From Acanthaster planci (Eukaryota > Echinodermata > Asteroidea > Valvatida > Acanthasteridae): a stretch of DNA of 64,000 bases. Below, one piece after another: positions 1-11,949 of this stretch (position 1 is its first letter; every line of letters begins with the position of its first letter). A program made the position numbers and the translations under genes. Below the pieces are notes generated by a model that worked only from the letters and a program-made list of their open reading frames with translations, did no database searches and was not told the DNA's origin. The stretch covers positions 457,788 to 521,787 of the forward strand of contig NW_019091543.1 of NCBI RefSeq assembly GCF_001949145.1, read 5' to 3'.

Positions 1-429
1 GATCACTCACAGGTCTCAACCAAAAATACTACTTTACGTATACATGTACATTACAGGAATCATTTCCCAGAACTACAAACCAACATCACAAAACACAAAC
101 AACACGGCCAGAGTAAAAGTATGTTCTTGGGAGCAAAAGAGTGACATGCAATGTGCACGTTTTTTCTACCTTAAAAATGCCCGAGAAATATTGGAGTCGG
201 TACGGCGGCTTCCTGAAAAATACCTAGACAGCTTTGGAATGTCAACGCAGTGGCCGCAGTCAGTCGCTAATTCCTCTGTGGAGCCGACCGCGATCACCGC
301 TGTCCGCACGTATTTCAATAACAATAGGGGATTTGTTAGTCAGTTGCACTGATATGTAAAGTGAGCGGGACACCGCGGTCGTCGACTTGTAACTAGGGAT
401 TGGACAAACCGCGGTGACCTCAGTCTAAC
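1..429. other. Unassigned stretch before DIRS copy A
   Basis: No gene is recognised. Part of it (about 275-425) is GC-rich, with short palindromes around CACCGCGGT and GGTCACCGCG. A related GGTCACC-GCG string occurs near 4650-4670, just past the other end of DIRS copy A, so these could be remnants of its termini. The match is too short to call terminal repeats. Confidence 0.3.
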
Positions 430-1190
430 CATGGTTCAACCTTTTTGCAAAGCCGCCTTAGGCACCTGAACAGTCATAAGGTCATCAAAAACACAATGTC
501 CTGGACACGCAAGGAAATCACTTCCTTGTACCTCAGCATTCCGGAAAAGGATACTAGGCGCACAAAATCAAACGTGTGTCACAGAGAGAAGTGTCCTGGG
601 CTCCCTTGTCTGCAACCAATTTTGCCAGAACTTCAGGTGAAATCGGCTCTTTGGGGGATTTCGGCCTGGTTAACTTTGGACGACAACCCTCCACTACTGC
701 TTTCACGAAACTGTCCCCAGTAGTGGAAGAAATAGCTGCCAGATCGTGTGCCCATCGGATACTATAAATCGCTTCATCGACTGGAGAAATGGAACGGGCT
801 GATCCTAATAAAAGCTCAATGTATAACACCAGCTCTGTATGCTTGACGGAAAAATCTGAAATTTATGCTGACAGGCAAAAGTTTTCCAGCGCTTCCATCC
901 TCCAAGGTATTTGCTTGTAGTGGAGCTAGCTTTTGAAGCCAAAACGGTACCCTGTAGCGATGTGACCAACCCAGACAGATATTCGTTGCTACAAATGTTG
1001 ATATCAGATGCAAACTCGCTCCAAATCTGATAGTCAAAGACTTCTGAAATATTAAATAGAAGATGCCTGAGAATACGATACGATATCAAGTTCAGTAACA
1101 TAAAGCAATATAAGCATCTTCTTTGCAAATATCGTCTTAACAACCTGTTTAATCCCTTCGCGCCGGGACGCGGATAGAGCCGCTGCAAAA
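430..1190 (-). pseudogene. Truncated tyrosine recombinase of DIRS copy A
   Basis: Fragments read ARKASS-like and SKLAPLQANTLEDGSAGK (core-binding region), then HDLAAISSTTGD, AVVEGCRPKLTRPKSPKEPI and, after a frameshift near 560, FVRLVSFSGMLRYKEVISL, which should contain the first catalytic arginine region. Recognisable similarity stops at about 430. The HxxR box and catalytic tyrosine are not found, so the recombinase is 3'-truncated or too diverged. Function is certainly lost. Confidence 0.7.
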
Positions 1191-1499
1191 ATTGAGATCC
1201 TCAGCCCGCTTTTCAGCTATTATTCTTGGCCCATGCTCGAGCGAACACGGTGAAAGAAGGCAGATCCTGGCTCTTGTATATATGGTGATTGGCCTTCATG
1301 TGTAGCCCAGAAATGAAAAGACCGAATTTGCATCATAATCACCAGCTTCACAATAATCCCCACTTTGAAAAGAGGCAACGGGAATGTGGAAGTGTGAGTA
1401 GAGCCGCATGCCACTGAACAATGAGCCTTTTCACTGTGTACCCATTGTAGGTGACAATATGGGCCAGAACGCCGCAGATGGCCATTCAGGTACTATCAC

Positions 1500-1723
1500 A
1501 GAACCACTAGCTTTGCATTTCTTCATGTGTTTTACGGTATGCAAAACCTGACAGGCAGGCAAGCCCAATTGTTTTCTGATACCCAATCTTGGGAAAAACA
1601 ATCAGCAGCTGTACACCCAGGATTCCAGTACCTGGAATTGAATGAGGGTAGCTGGGTGTTATAAAATGATGCAAATCGATCCACCTTGTGAAGACCAAAG
1701 CGGTCATCCAACATCAAAAACAC
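1500..1723 (-). pseudogene. Conserved RNase H-recombinase linker of DIRS copy A
   Basis: The minus strand encodes VDRFASFYNTQL, FNSRYWNPG and WVSENNWACLPV. This block is characteristic of DIRS-like polyproteins between RNase H and the tyrosine recombinase (family knowledge). A stop follows near 1532 and the reading continues in another frame. Confidence 0.8.
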
Positions 1724-1849
1724 ATTCCTGTTTAATGACCAATCGTCCGGATCAGTAATCCAACTTAATTCATATGCACGTTTATTCAGGTCGTATTTTA
1801 ACCATTCTGGTTCACTTCATACCTGAAATGTCATACAACAATTGTACAA

Positions 1850-2119
1850 TCAGATACTCAAGTCATGCAAATTGGGCTTTGTACTCCCGACTGATATACG
1901 ACAAGTGTTTTGGCTATCTGTATACCATTTTAATTTTTTGCCCGTCAATTTGGGGCCTAATGAACGCAAAAGGTATAAAACCGCTCTAAGTTCGCGACTT
2001 GAACTTTCGTTGGGCTCTGATTCTGACCATAGGCCTGAACACGTGAGGCCTAAATCGTTAAGCTGAATAGAATAATAACCCCCAAATCCTCTTTCACTTG
2101 CATCAGAATATACAGCCAA
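1850..2119 (-). pseudogene. RNase H domain remnant of DIRS copy A
   Basis: The minus-strand reading begins with VYSDASERGFGGYY (first catalytic aspartate in SDAS), continues with SSRELRAVLYLLRSL (catalytic glutamate in REL) and WYTDSQNTCRISVGS (aspartate in YTDSQN). These are hallmarks of the RNase H of DIRS-like elements, which removes template RNA. The frame closes soon after 1850 and the region down to about 1724 is poorly conserved. Confidence 0.85.
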
Positions 2120-2329
2120 AGTGGCAAGAGATATCGACCTGATGCGATGGCCGTTTACAGCCTAGAAATTCCTGTGCCAGAATTCTAATTCAGCTAAGGA
2201 ACCTGCAGATAAGAAAACCTGGCTTGAACAAGATTGACGTGATTCTATGTTTTTGTACAAATGCCTGGTGAACAACCTGGATAATCGACCTACAGCTAAT
2301 GAAGCAGAGATAATGAAACCAGCAACGCA

Positions 2330-3870
2330 TGCAATGAGTCACACTGGAACATACTGTGTACGATTCGCAAAACACGCAGAAATGGCATTCTGCGCCTTAA
2401 CCAGTTTGTTGTCAGGCAGGCTAAACTGCATAGAAACAGTATCAATTAACATGCCTAGCCTCATACCCGACTGTTTCGGTACAAAATCGCTTTTTGATTT
2501 GTTAACTTTCAGACCTGCACAGGCGAGGTCCCTCTGAACAATACGGCTTGCTGCAAGTGCAGAAATCTCGTTGGCATAGCCCAAGATGCCATCATCAATG
2601 TATAAAATTGAACAATGCCCCATAGGTCACCATCTTGCTACAAGGGGTCTTAACATTTTTGTGAAGCAATGACTCACAGCATTCAAACCGAAGGGGAGTA
2701 CAGTGAATGTAAAATAACGCACTTTGGTAGCGAATTTCCAACTGAAACCTAAATACTTTTGATGAGGTTAAAAAATGTCAATGTGGTGGTAACCAGACTC
2801 TAAATCAAAGGTGAACAAATACAATCCTGTGGAAAACATTTGTGCTAAGATATCGAGACCTTCGTATTTGACTTTGGACACAAAAAAGTAAATTGGTTAA
2901 TATGCCACAGATCCAAAACTAATCTGAGCTTTTTGCCTTCTGCAACAGTCAATGGATTGACAACGTGCAGAGGTGAGACATGCTCGTTTATACTACCTGT
3001 GGCTAATAATTTAGATATTGCTTCGGCCACAAATTCAGGATGATTCAGACTTGATCTGTTGTTATTTAAATGAGCCTGTGGTGGAAAGATCTTAAAAGGG
3101 ATTATGTAGCCATGAGCCGAAATACCTTTAACCACTTGCTGCCGGGTGGATTTTTCTTGAGCAAGACAAGATGCCGGGTCATTTTCAAGATTTTCCATTT
3201 TCAAAATTCTTCAAGAATTCAACATTTCATTTAATGGCCGTTTATACCAAAATGAAGGACTCTTTGGGCACTTCTCTAAAGCTGACAGGTAAAATTCATT
3301 GACTCCTGAATATTTCAACCAGGCCTGCAGCCCTGGTAAAAGAGCCCAGATTGTGCGGTGTTACATAAGATTCTTTTGATCCCAAAACCGGCACTGCTGA
3401 CCTCTTTTCAATAGGGGCCAGATTATCGTGCAGCGGTGCTGTGTGGCTCATCTCTGCGGTTGTGGAGAGCTTTTGTCCCCAGTGGTAATCCGTTCGCTCC
3501 ATATGCCTCAAACTGTGGTATACTGCTTCAAAACGAGGCTGGATTATCTCCACTATTGAGAGCGAAAAAATGTCAGTAATGCCCAGCAGCTCAGTCTTTT
3601 GTGCTGAGCACGGTCTTTTGTTGTAAGGCCCAACTCTTTTGTCCCAGTTCTGGACTCCCCGGCTCTGCATATAAAGCCTATGTACCCAAAACCAGTCGCC
3701 CGGCAGGTAGTGGTTAACAAACGATGGGGGTGTGTGTCAAACCAATACTGCCTAGAACGACGCAATCAGCCTACCACTCGAGCACTCTCTGCGTATGAAA
3801 CAAATTCAAAATTCCTTTGTGGGACATCAAGGCAACAGTAATCATTTATACTTAGCTTTTCAAACTTTTC
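2330..3870 (-). pseudogene. Reverse transcriptase pseudogene of DIRS copy A, split by a TTAA element
   Basis: The N-terminal part (3718-3870) reads RNFEFVSYAESARVVG then RRSRQYWFDTHPHRL. The element at 3132-3713 then intervenes. The reading resumes at about 3131 with VKGISAHGYIIPF, HVVNPLTVAEGKK and LRLVLDL, shifts frame near 2870, and continues with FDLESGYHHIDI, TVLPFGLN and the catalytic motif YIDDG (near 2600), followed by a thumb region (KVNKSKSDFVPKQSG). The active-site YIDD is intact, but there are at least two stops (after DIDIF and after LVARW) and a frameshift, so no functional enzyme can be made. Confidence 0.85.
3132..3713 (+). mobile_element. TTAA-flanked short inverted-repeat element, copy A
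   Basis: A 582 bp element bounded by TTAA at 3128-3131 and 3714-3717. Its left end is CCACTTGCTGCCGGGTG and its right end is the reverse complement of a close variant (CCACTACCTGCCGGGCG). Four further copies or fragments occur in the window. The TTAA duplication and terminal inverted repeats suggest a non-autonomous element mobilised by a piggyBac-like transposase (inference). It sits inside the reverse transcriptase of DIRS copy A, so it inserted after that element. A 124-codon minus-strand reading inside it (3296-3670) has a counterpart in copy B, but it looks like a chance frame of a conserved repeat, not a gene. Confidence 0.85.
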
Positions 3871-3879
3871 CTCCGGTCT

Positions 3880-4613
3880 GTTGGTTTCCGGCTCTGTAGG
3901 AGCACTGGTATTGGAAATGGCCAACTTGTCCACAGGCCCAGCACGGCTGTTAGGCTCTATTGATTCTAACTGCTCCTTGACAAAGCGGCTGTCTCATGGC
4001 ACCAACATGGGGGTAGGAAACTGAGCTTGCTGTAAAATTTGCGGGGGTTGAGGAACGAAAATTGGATCGACCCTAGTAGGAACACCATCGATGGTTGCAA
4101 AATTTCTCGCGTTGCTTGTAATCGGCCTGGCGCACTACCTTAGATAGACGCTTGTCGTCGTCAGAATCGCCAGCCAGATTGTCAGAGACATACGCTTAAA
4201 CTGTGTCCCATCCATGAGTATCAGCAATCTTGACAATTTTTTGACGCTTGTTAATTAGGGCTATACCTTCTGCCAAGCTATCTTTAGCTTTGTCAATTTT
4301 TCCATTGTCCAGACTTGACACAGCCTCTTCAAGCTTGTCCTTGACGTCCTCGTTATGGAGATACTGGTCCTTAATTGCAACCCTTCTTACTAAATTGGAT
4401 AGGAGCCAACCTAGCCCTTTTTACGGCAGCAGCAAACTGGTGTGAAGATTGCTCGGTCAAATCCCGCTTGAATTTTTTGAGCTTGCTATCCAAAATTTCA
4501 AAAAGACCGTTCACATCAAGGCATACAGGGGCCTGAGAGTCACTGTTCTGGGTATCAAATACCCTCTGCTCCATTTGTGTTGAGATATTAGGTAAGGCTG
4601 TGTTACGCAACAT
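3880..4613 (-). pseudogene. gag pseudogene of DIRS copy A
   Basis: Gag would package the element RNA. Reading on the minus strand from 4613, an alpha-helical segment includes SKLKKFKRDLTEQSS and AAVKRARLAPIQFSKKG. A frameshift near 4370 moves the conserved continuation (DKLEEAVSSLDNGKIDKAKD, then INKRQKIVKIAD and HGWDTV) into another frame. The C-terminal zinc knuckle CWACGQVGHFQYQC is visible at 3902-3943 with the C-X2-C-X4-H-X4-C spacing. An in-frame stop follows HGWDTV. The layout matches gag proteins of DIRS-like elements in other invertebrates by my recollection of the family; no search was run. Confidence 0.75.
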
Positions 4614-4660
4614 ATGTGTTTGAAGAACATGAAAAATGAAGGGTATAGCGTGGTGACCGC

Positions 4661-5600
4661 GATTGACCAGCGTCCCTTAAACACAGTCCTTAAATATGCT
4701 TTCCTTCTCTTGCGTGCACCAATGCACTCTAATTCCTACACGTAACAAGCACCTGCCAACCTTTTCAACAAACTATGCTACTTTCCCCTTCAGAGGAGAT
4801 TTTTCTACCGATGCCAAAGAGAATTAATCATTCTTCACAGGTGTTATCTCATTTAATCGCCTCCCTGTAACACTCAAACAGCCTCTGCCTCCCATTCTAG
4901 CCAGTTGTAAGTGCCAGTACAAGAGTCTGATGTTTTAATATTTTATGATATGTTTAGGTATTGCTACTGTCATTTTACAATTCTTATGTAATGTTTGATG
5001 TGTTTATTTTTATTTAACCCAGTTTTACTATTTTGTTTACTAATTTTATTTATTTTACTAATCGTAAAATGACTTGTGCTGCCTTTTAATTCATTGTATG
5101 GAATGTTTGAGCTGGGCACCTTTGAAAAAAAACAGTGTTACCCTGAAAGGTTCTCCCAGGGTAAACAAGAAAGAAAGAAATGCTAAGAAGGAAAACAATA
5201 CTTCTTTTCATTAAATCTGAAACAATTTTCCTAAACATTATTACGTGCGGAGAACGCACGGCAGAAGAAAAATCAAAAGACGGGAACCAGGACACTAAAA
5301 CATACGAGCAAAGAACAATAAAGGAACTAATTTGGAGTAACATTTAATTATAAACTTAAATCAGCAAAGCAGTAAATTAAAACAAAGTAAATCTAGTGGT
5401 TTGCTGCAACTTAAACTTCTCATGCAAGAACACCGTGAATCTGAACAGTCAAAAGCATAAAAGGAAATTATTTACATTAGCACAGCCAAGCACAATTAAT
5501 TACAGTGAGAATTAGCAAGCCGGCAAAAACATATTAATACGCAAAGAGGCAGAGGCAGATTATATTCGGCCGAGTATAATTACCTTAAGGAGCCAACACA
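4661..5600. other. AT-rich non-coding stretch
   Basis: I see no gene, RNA or repeat that I can assign. Short open frames on both strands have no recognisable motifs. Confidence 0.4.
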
Positions 5601-5880
5601 ACAGAGGAAGAAAACTAGGCACCGCCCAGTCAGTGCCATGGCTAAAAGAGCGCAGTCGTCGGGCCAAGCACCTCCACACTCCCTGCCAGAACAGCCCGGT
5701 TCAGACAGGTAGGTCAGTGTCTATCCCCGAGATTCGGCTTCCACATGGAGCCACAACACTCCAGGGTCCACGGTCCCTCTGCGGTGTCAGCCTTGGCCAC
5801 GTTCCAGCAGTAAAGAGGCCAAGGCGACAAGGAGGTGCTGACCCAACGCTGGCTATTTCGGAACGCACATGCTAAAAGCA
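5600..5880. other. Isolated GC-rich patch of unknown origin
   Basis: About 280 bases of higher GC stand out from AT-rich flanks. A short + frame from 5638 begins MAKRAQSSGQ and stops after about 24 codons; another frame runs 5633-5875. Base composition resembles the gag leader of DIRS copy B, so this may be a fragment of a retroelement leader. No motif proves it. Confidence 0.25.
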
Positions 5881-6043
5881 TATAGGCACTGACTGAGAAC
5901 GAAATCGATAACTACGGAGTCAGGTTCAGGTTTTTTGGAACATGCGTAAATTCCACACGTACCTTTTCAGGGAGACACAAAAGGATTTGGATGAAGTGGG
6001 ATTGTAACGACATTCATTTGTCACTCTTGATAGTCTCAGATTT

Positions 6044-6104
6044 AATACTTTGAATGTTCATATTGCATTCCAGAACTACAAGCAATATGAACATTCAAAG
6101 TATT
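6044..6104. repeat. Perfect 23-bp inverted repeat (hairpin)
   Basis: Arms at 6044-6066 and 6082-6104 are perfect reverse complements over 23 bases (each arm contains TTTGAATGTTCATATTGC or its complement), separated by a 15-base loop. Neither flank extends the pairing appreciably. It could be a young foldback remnant or a small hairpin RNA; nothing in the sequence decides. Confidence 0.8.
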
Positions 6105-6239
6105 GTTACATAAACATCAGTGGAAATGCTCAATGTATATTCATTTAGTAGCTAAAAGTATTGAAAGGTAGAAAGCACATGGTTGTGGATACAGTTACAA
6201 GAACAAGCCACTTTTTTCAAAGGCGTTAACACCTATGAA

Positions 6240-6700
6240 CCACTTGCTGCCGGGTGCTTTTTTTAACCATCATGCTCTGCCGGGCTGTTTTTTTTTTTCA
6301 TATTTTCATTTTTCAAAAATCTTCAAAAATTTGTATCTGAAGCGTAAACCCCATAAAGTGTCTTGTGGCGAGTCTAGCCTGACAAGCAACTTCCATTGAC
6401 CCTTCAGTTTTCCAGCCACGCCACCCGCTCTGTATAGAGCCCCCATTGTGTAGTGTTGCATAATCCCTCTTTTGTTCCAGGCATTGGCCCAGCGCATTGC
6501 TGTGCTGCGATGTTGCTATGCAGAGGGATTGACGGCCAAGACTCCAATGTGAAATATGCTGTGAGTGCATGGAAAGCTGTGCCAACATGCACAGGGCAAT
6601 GTAAACAGTTAAATGCGTGCAGGCCATGATGGACAAATGAGCCATGCTATGAAACTTGGGGTCTAAAAGTGTGCTTTTTTGCGGCGCTTTTGCATCCAAC
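6240..6700 (+). mobile_element. TTAA-family short element, copy C (diverged, 3' end unclear)
   Basis: It begins with the family terminus CCACTTGCTGCCGGGTG at 6240 and then repeats a second partial terminus (CTCTGCCGGGCTG near 6275). The interior keeps the order seen in copy A, including CTTCAAAAAT, a CCATTGACCC-type block and TTGCATAATCCCTCTTTTG. The right terminal repeat is not identifiable. The doubled left end resembles the sequence just left of copy D (27104-27124). Confidence 0.6.
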
Positions 6701-9640
6701 CTTTGCTTTTTTTTCTTCTTTTTTTGAAACTATAGGATGTTTTGGGGCATGTATTTTCTCATATATAAAAATTTATATTTCCCCCAAACCACCCTCATAT
6801 ATCTCTCAACTTGCCCAATCCCCCCCCCCTATTCGGAGTTTAAAATGGATATTTCCCACCCCAAAACTTTAATGCCCCAAAAATTTCAAGTAAAACCTTA
6901 GAAACCAATAAAACAAGTACACAAAGAAATATACACATACAAATGTTTGCAGAAAACTTCTTTTTCTTCTTGTCATTTCTCTTCTTGTGTTTTCTTTTCA
7001 TTTCACATTGAAATAGTTCAACTCATAAAACTAATAAAATAAATTTCCACTCTTTGCTATCAAATAAAAGGCAAAACTCATAAAAAGGCAAGAACTTCAC
7101 TGTAACACATTTCCTGACTGTGACCAAGCTCCTAACACTGGTAAAAGGAATTTTGCTACTTTTTCAAGGGATGAGACTATAACATCCTCAAAGCAGTACT
7201 TCTCAGAAACTTTGTCTTTTTTTGTCATTTTTTCAAGGGTTGAAAATATGACCCAATTAGTAAAACCAGTACAGGGAATATTGTTACTTTTTCAAGGGAT
7301 GAAAATATAACATGTAAGGGACGGAACTATGACAACTCCTAAAACCACAAATAAATGAAGTATTCTTATAAACCAGATAAAAATAGGGCAACAAGTCATG
7401 AAAAACACAAAATAATGTCCATGAAAATGGAAAATAAATGTTCAAGTGTCAATCAGTGGACCGTATGGTACTCCTTGAAGCAGGGGCGATGCAGAGGGGT
7501 TGGTGGCACGTTTCGCACTGGATGTGTGTCTTCTTCCGCTGATCCTGGGAAGCGCAGAGGACACACCACCAGTAGTGGAAGTCGCCGTAGCTGGTCCTCT
7601 CCTAGGGGACGGGGAAGTGGCGTTACTGCTGCTTTACCACTGCTTGAATGGTACTGCTCCTCAATACAACTTTGATTTGTTATCTCCGTAAAATCCACCA
7701 AGGCACTTATTTCATCTGATGCTTTCCTGCTTGTCATCCAATATACAACTCATGGGGGAGATTGCTCTTCCACTCATGCCGGCCCTTTTCTCTGAAACAA
7801 ACTCTCTATTCATATTCGCAATTTATCACTCTTAGAACTTAAAGCAGCCTTGAAAACATTCTTGTTTCCTGGTTAATCACTTGAAACCTGCGGTAAATGT
7901 TTTTCGTGTATCTGTATTTGTTAGGACCTTTTCATTTCAATGTCTCCCTAATGCCCCAGCTACCAGGAGGCCGAATTTTACGGTCCAAATTTTGAGAAAT
8001 GATGGATTAGGATCTAAATTGAAAACATACAAAGTTTGGTTGAGATCAGATTAGGGAATATTTATGGGACAGTAAAGTTTGTGCTTATTCTTATGGGAAT
8101 GTCTCCCAAGTGACCCATTTTCGGTAAACAGTTTTATTATTATTTACACCTGGCCCCAATGGAAAGTCCTTGGAACTGCTGTATCAAAAAGTTTCCATCA
8201 CTTGAATCATGCGATGCTGCTTAAAATGGCAATAAAACAAAAATGTGACATGCTGAAACAGTTTTGAAGTTAACTTTGTTTTTTCCCCTTGTAAGCAAGT
8301 TTCCTTCATTTGTGTGAAAGTACATAAGGCACTGGTATGTTATTTACCTCTGAAATATATTATCACAAACAATAATGGAACCAGTTAGTCAAGCACTGGA
8401 TGAATGAACCCCCATAACGACGAGTACATGTCCAAACTTTAACAGCATAAAACTATTTACACAATCACCAATGGAAATGCTCAAACTGTCAAAACTTAAA
8501 TGAAAATTTCTGTGAGTTCATACATAACAGTTGCTGTCTTCATGAATTTATTTCAAGGCCTCAATGCTTGCATGAAATGTAATTTACCATGTGAGCATAG
8601 CCAGGAAACGCATGTGATGGCTTGTACATCAGTAATTAATTCATTTAATATCATGAGGAAGGTTTGTATCATAAAGTTTGTGTCATATGTAATACCTGGT
8701 GACCAAACAGAAATTCTGTACGCAGTGTATCTTGATAATCCAAAAAAGTTGGAAAGTCGTGACTTTTGTGGAGACAGATTTGTAGGCACATTTTATGAAC
8801 CTTAGTTTAAATATTTCATAAATCTCCAGGCTGCTGTTGTTCACCGTAGCAGTGTTTCACCTCAAATATGTTGAAATCATGCCCATGTTAATGTCTTGCA
8901 TACATTATAGAGGACTTAAAGCTTCATGCATGTACAATTCTGATTGGCCAAGGAGTACTCAATTATAAGTTGCCAACTACTAGAATAAAGTCTACAAACC
9001 AATAGTAACTTAGCATTTTTAAACTTATTGGAGGTAAGTGATGTATTTGTCACATATCCTGCTTGCATGTTTGCAAATGCGCGAGCATCATGTCTTCATG
9101 GTGCAGTGAATGCAAAACTACACTGCTGACCAGCTTTTAAAAACCAAGAAGATGAACTCCAAAGATGTTTGTACCACCAAAAGTACAAACCAAGTTGTAC
9201 AAGCCACATTTAAATTCATAGGTCTACTGCGCTCTACCTACCCAAACAGTCACTACATATGCAAATTCCCCATGTGCGCATGGCCATTGGCTGAATAAGA
9301 CTTTATCATCTGAGATGCCCAATGACCTCCCACTATGCACTGCGGTCTCACCACCATGATCATCCTTTTCTCAGCGCCGTATAGCAACGGACATATCTTT
9401 TAGACATCTTCGAATTGTTCGAGTTTTCTGTGTTGACTTTATCATCTAGTCATTGTTTTTGAATAAAACTTTACCTTGTGTGATTTCATTTGTGTTGGTA
9501 AGAGTGTTATTTTCTTGTTTCTTGGTGCCTTTTTTCTCTTTTTGTTTATGTGCATTCTGCAGGTGTTTACTGTGTGTGCTACAAGGAACGATCAACCCTA
9601 CACTCCCCATGCCACTTATGTGGTGTACTCGATAAAGCGG
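6701..9640. other. Long non-coding stretch with a small tandem duplication
   Basis: No coding region is recognised. Between about 7140 and 7310 a phrase with TACTTTTTCAAGGGATGA occurs twice about 120 bp apart (near 7156 and 7284), with a third diverged copy between them, so this is a local tandem duplication. A GC-richer island at 7480-7640 has open frames on both strands without known motifs. Confidence 0.4.
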
Positions 9641-10157
9641 CCCCTATAATCCACACAACAATTGCTGCATGAGAAAGTGTGTGTTTTTCCTTATTGCAGC
9701 AGCAATTGTGAGTTATGGCCTAACTGCTTGAGAGAGTGCTTCCAATTTAAAGCGGTTTAAAAGGGACAAGGCCTAGCCGCATGGGTGCTTCACCCCTATA
9801 TGTGGCTCTGACGAGGATATAGGCCTTAGCCGCGAGCGGGAGGGGCCTTTACTGGGATCAGTGCCTCCTGCTCGACAGTCGTGCAAAGGAGCCAACTGAT
9901 GTGGCTAGATCGAGCCGGTGTGTTCACGCCTAAGCTCTGATCACTGACGGAATGAGAGCAAGGCCAAGCCGTACGAGAGAGCGCTCCGTTTCCTAAGCAG
10001 CTGAGACGAGGATTCCGGCCTTGACTGCGACGCTCAATTCCGCAGTAGTCAGATTCCCATGGGGAATTTTCTGACTTATAATTTTTATTTCTCCGCCCTC
10101 CAGACTGCCTAGTCAACTGAGCCAGTGCTTCCCAACGAGTGAACCGACAGAACGCCT

Positions 10158-11745
10158 ATGGCTCACAAAAGCCAGTGGACCAACAGGGCTCCTCTTCCCC
10201 CGCCGCCCACAACGACTTCCAGCCGCCGTAGCTCTGCTACGTGCAAGGCTGCATCCTCGGTAGCGCCGACCGACCTGACACCTAACCGGCCTCATACCGA
10301 CAACATCAGGGTGGGCTCCCCGCGTTCCACTGGGTCAGGACCGCCTGATGGTTCTCCAATCCAAGGTGCCAGTGTACCCACCAAGAACTCGCCGCGGAAC
10401 CCACAGGACTATTTCGCCACCATGGTTTCAGACCTCCGCAACCCATCCGCAGCTCTGGCTTCCGGCCTAGCATTCCCGGTAATTTCGGACCCTCCTCAGC
10501 TGGCCCACCGCCCCAAGAAGATGGCGTCCATACTCGTCAAACTCCTGTCTGCCCTCCGGAGGATCATCCTTCGACTTTACCCATCGCATCAACTGCTGAG
10601 TCTCTCCCTCGTTCCCGACCAGAAAGCAAGCGCTCTTCTTCCCCTTCATCAGTTGTTTCGAAGACCAAGAAGAGACGTCATTCTAAACAACGCGAACGCT
10701 CCCCTGAGCCACGGATGACAGCATTCCATTCCATCAATGAATCTCTGTCCTCCTTAGTTCACTGCCTGAGCGATGGACCTTTCGCCCCCGGCTCCCGCAG
10801 CCTCAACCCGCTCCACAGTTACAGACGACTACTCGGAGTGTGGTACTCACCAAAGCCTGGGCCAAGTCGGTGTCCCGCGTCAGGAACCTTCGGTCACATA
10901 CGGGAGCACCCATGGATCTGCCCCTGACATGGCTGCACCTCACTCTGAGTAGCACACACAATCGTCAGGAGAAGACAACACCGACTCGACGGGCGACCTC
11001 ACCCCCTCTGAAGGCTCCATCTCCTGCAGTGTGATATGATCCAGATCCTCGGCCTTCCAGCACCCACTCCCCCTGAGAGGGGCACCGGCCGCGCCTTCTT
11101 CAAGCGCCACACAATCAGGCTGGAGTCTTCAGATCCAACTTTCCCAGAGATCCCCGTTAACCGCTCTTGCATCGAGATCTTCGATTCAATCAGCAAGGCC
11201 AAGGCCCTGGCCTTATTACCACTTCCCGAGGGAAAACTACAATAACTTCTTATCGGTGCCGGAAATTCCAGACGCAGCTCGGGACAAAATCATCGCCGAC
11301 TCAGGCAAGGCTCCTCGGAAGTCGATCTTCCGCGATAACGACAAGTCCTGCCTCGAGTCAGCCCTGGTTAAACTGGACAAGGCTTTTCGCCTCGGCCTTC
11401 GGTGTTCAGCTTTCCTCCTCCTCTTGGAATACATCGCAAGTGCATGCAAGGAGAATTCACCAGTGTCCCCAGACTTCGCGGCTCTGGCACTCCGGGGCCT
11501 AGATGAGGGTTTGGCCCTCACCTTCGAGCAATTCACTCGGATCTCCTGCCTGGCTTCCTCCAACCACAGAGCCAATGCCTTGGAGTCGATGCATATCCCT
11601 CACAAAGGCGTGAAGTCTAGACTTAAGATCTCCCACTTTCTGGCAAGGATCTCTTTACCGGCAAGTTTCTGGATTCTCTTGAGGCCGAAGCCAAACGCAT
11701 TGACACCACGAAGAAACTCTCCTTCCAGGAGCTGACGACTGCAGC
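10158..11745 (+). pseudogene. gag-like region of DIRS copy B
   Basis: An ATG at 10158 opens a Ser/Pro/Arg-rich frame to 10718, typical of a disordered gag N-terminus. After shifts, 11256-11735 encodes a more conserved gag block: KSIFRDNDKSCLESALVKLD, KAFRLGLRCSAFLLLLEY, PDFAALALRGLDEG and FTRISCLASSNHRANALESM. A further frame change near 11640 gives KDLFTGKFLDSLEAEAKRI then KLSFQELTTAALRQTQ. Identity rests on the DIRS gag pattern that precedes the reverse transcriptase; no zinc knuckle is seen. Confidence 0.65.
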
Positions 11746-11949
11746 TTTGCGGCAAACTCAGCCACGTCAGCCTAAGAATCCCAAGCTGCTTCCACCCAAG
11801 ACACATTCTTTTCGCCCTCAGCTCCCACAACCGACCCAGTGTCGTGCCTCGACCAAGCCCACCTGGCCACGGTCGACCCCAGGATCTTCGTTGCGGGCCC
11901 CCTGTTACTTCGGGGTTTGTCCCCGATGACTGCACCACTTCACATTCCA

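Larger units (their letters stand above)
430..4660 (-). mobile_element. DIRS-type tyrosine-recombinase retrotransposon, copy A (degraded)
   Basis: On the minus strand the order is gag with a CCHC zinc knuckle, reverse transcriptase, RNase H, a conserved linker (DRFASFYNTQL..FNSRYWNPG) and the N-terminal part of a tyrosine recombinase. This order is typical of DIRS-type retroelements, which integrate by a tyrosine recombinase instead of a DDE integrase. All parts carry stops or frameshifts, the catalytic half of the recombinase is not found, and a 582 bp TTAA-flanked element interrupts the reverse transcriptase. Exact ends were not determined; 430 and 4660 are the limits of recognisable coding similarity. 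Confidence 0.85.

Noticed and set aside
3296-3670. 124-codon minus-strand frame with a counterpart at 15978-16337
   Set aside because: Both are frames within copies of a short TTAA-flanked element; the similarity reflects the repeat, and the C-terminal parts diverge by frameshift.
8500-8805. 101-codon + frame in AT-rich DNA
   Set aside because: No motif, composition typical of chance frames, and no splice context.
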